The position numbers and the translations under genes were made by a program. Under the pieces are notes generated by a model. It ran no database searches, was not told the origin of the DNA, and saw nothing but the letters and a program-made list of their open reading frames with translations. This document shows, piece after piece, positions 63,418-64,000 of a DNA stretch of 64,000 nucleotides. Origin of the DNA: Desulfonatronum thiodismutans (GTDB lineage Bacteria > Desulfobacterota > Desulfovibrionia > Desulfovibrionales > Desulfonatronaceae); the NCBI RefSeq assembly GCF_000717475.1, contig NZ_JPIK01000012.1, positions 124,001 through 188,000 on the forward strand, read 5' to 3'. Each line of letters opens with the position of its first letter. The first letter of the stretch is position 1.

Positions 63418-64000
63418 ATGTCCCAACCTGACCTGATCCTGGAAAACGCCCGGATACGGACCATGGACCCGGCCATGCCCTGGGCCGCCTCCCTGGCCAT
63501 GCATGCCGGGCGAATTGCTTCCGTTTCTCCGGACCGGAGACATCCCGAACCGGCCTTTGCCAAGGCCCGTCGGATCGACCTGGAAGGGCGGCTGGTGCTG
63601 CCCGGATTCTGGGATTCCCATTTCCATTACTACCAATGGGCCATGGGCCGACAGGGCGCGGCCCTGGACCAGGCCCGGAGCTTCGGACAGTGCATGGACC
63701 TTCTGCGGGAACTGGCCTCGCGGCCCGGGGAAGGCTACTGGATACAGGGACAGGGTTTTAATGAGTCCGACTGGCCGGAAAACCGTCTGCCGCTGCGCGG
63801 AGATCTGGACAAGGCCTGTCCGGACCGGCCCGTGCTGATCTGGCGCTGCGATCTGCACCTGGCCGTGGCCAGTTCCAAGGCCCTGGAACTGGCCGGGGTG
63901 GACGAGGTTGTGGCGGACCAGCATTCGGGTCTGATCGAGCGGGACCAGCAGGGCCGCCTGACCGGCATTCTGCGCGAGGAGGCCGTGAACTGCGTCAAAC
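63418..64000 (+). CDS. YtcJ-like amidohydrolase (partial, C-terminus outside window)
   Basis: The frame opens at the ATG at 63418, 18 nt after the racemase stop, and runs to the window edge, 194 codons. The N-terminus DLILENARIRTMDPAMP and GLVLPGFWDSHFHYYQWAMG (in part) contain the HxH metal motif of the amidohydrolase superfamily in YtcJ-type context, near residue 65. YtcJ-like enzymes hydrolyse amides or imides, and the true substrate is usually unknown. It is probably the next gene of the operon. Completeness cannot be judged. Confidence 0.85.
   Translation, partial: MSQPDLILENARIRTMDPAMPWAASLAMHAGRIASVSPDRRHPEPAFAKARRIDLEGRLVLPGFWDSHFHYYQWAMGRQGAALDQARSFGQCMDLLRELASRPGEGYWIQGQGFNESDWPENRLPLRGDLDKACPDRPVLIWRCDLHLAVASSKALELAGVDEVVADQHSGLIERDQQGRLTGILREEAVNCVK

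Overview
The window looks like a chromosomal segment of a sulfate-reducing deltaproteobacterium, most likely Desulfovibrionales and possibly a haloalkaliphilic Desulfonatronum-like organism. This is inferred from the combination of a stand-alone CO dehydrogenase (cooS, cooC), the beta-lysine osmolyte genes ablA/ablB, a PAS-LuxR regulator, and GC-rich backbone genes with strong Shine-Dalgarno sites. No rRNA, tRNA, CRISPR array, complete insertion sequence or phage gene was recognised.

Positions 1-35,241 form a cell-surface and exopolysaccharide region. It holds a partial LamG lipoprotein, an SDR epimerase-like enzyme, methyltransferases, a hexapeptide acyltransferase, a GlpD-like flavoprotein, GT4 and GT2-GtrA glycosyltransferases, three large polytopic GT-C or YfhO-like membrane proteins, and a UbiA/HAD pair resembling decaprenyl-phosphate phosphoribose synthesis. 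It also holds a minus-strand block (16.4-26.2 kb) with a LamG lipoprotein, two giant LamG-CotH kinase-like proteins, a DUF4956 membrane protein and a VTC-domain protein. An alginate-type O-acetylation operon (AlgI-like MBOAT plus two AlgJ/AlgX-like proteins plus GT2) closes the region. Base composition drops strongly from about 18.6 to 29.5 kb and is extremely AT-rich around 27.2-29.5 kb, which suggests horizontal acquisition.

Positions 35.5-45.0 kb hold a diguanylate cyclase, two small paralog-like proteins sharing a DTVxIS motif, an acidic secreted protein, an OmpA-like protein, a REP-like hairpin, small hypotheticals, an MFS transporter, and an unusual radical SAM protein that joins a KamA-like half to a cluster-less KamA-like half.

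Positions 45.1-54.2 kb are accessory in character. A toxin-antitoxin scar and a UPF0175/DUF3368 pair lie upstream of cooS-cooC. Phd/VapC, an HD dNTPase-like protein overlapping a YwgA-like partner, a DUF429-like protein, an internally deleted Vat/CatB acetyltransferase pseudogene and an exported alpha/beta hydrolase lie downstream. The 3' end of cooC recurs as a degenerate direct repeat at 54.1 kb and so brackets the 48.9-54.1 kb segment like a fossil integration site.

Positions 54.2-64.0 kb hold a PAS-LuxR regulator followed by ablA-ablB, a polyamine-type ABC transporter (two permeases, a Tat-exported binding protein, an ATPase), a proline racemase-like epimerase and a truncated YtcJ-like amidohydrolase. 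Overlapping stop/start codons suggest one co-expressed programme of amine or amino-acid uptake and beta-lysine osmolyte synthesis.

The strongest candidates for undescribed biology are the CotH/DUF4956/VTC/LamG block, the HD plus YwgA-like pair, and the two-barrel KamA-like protein.
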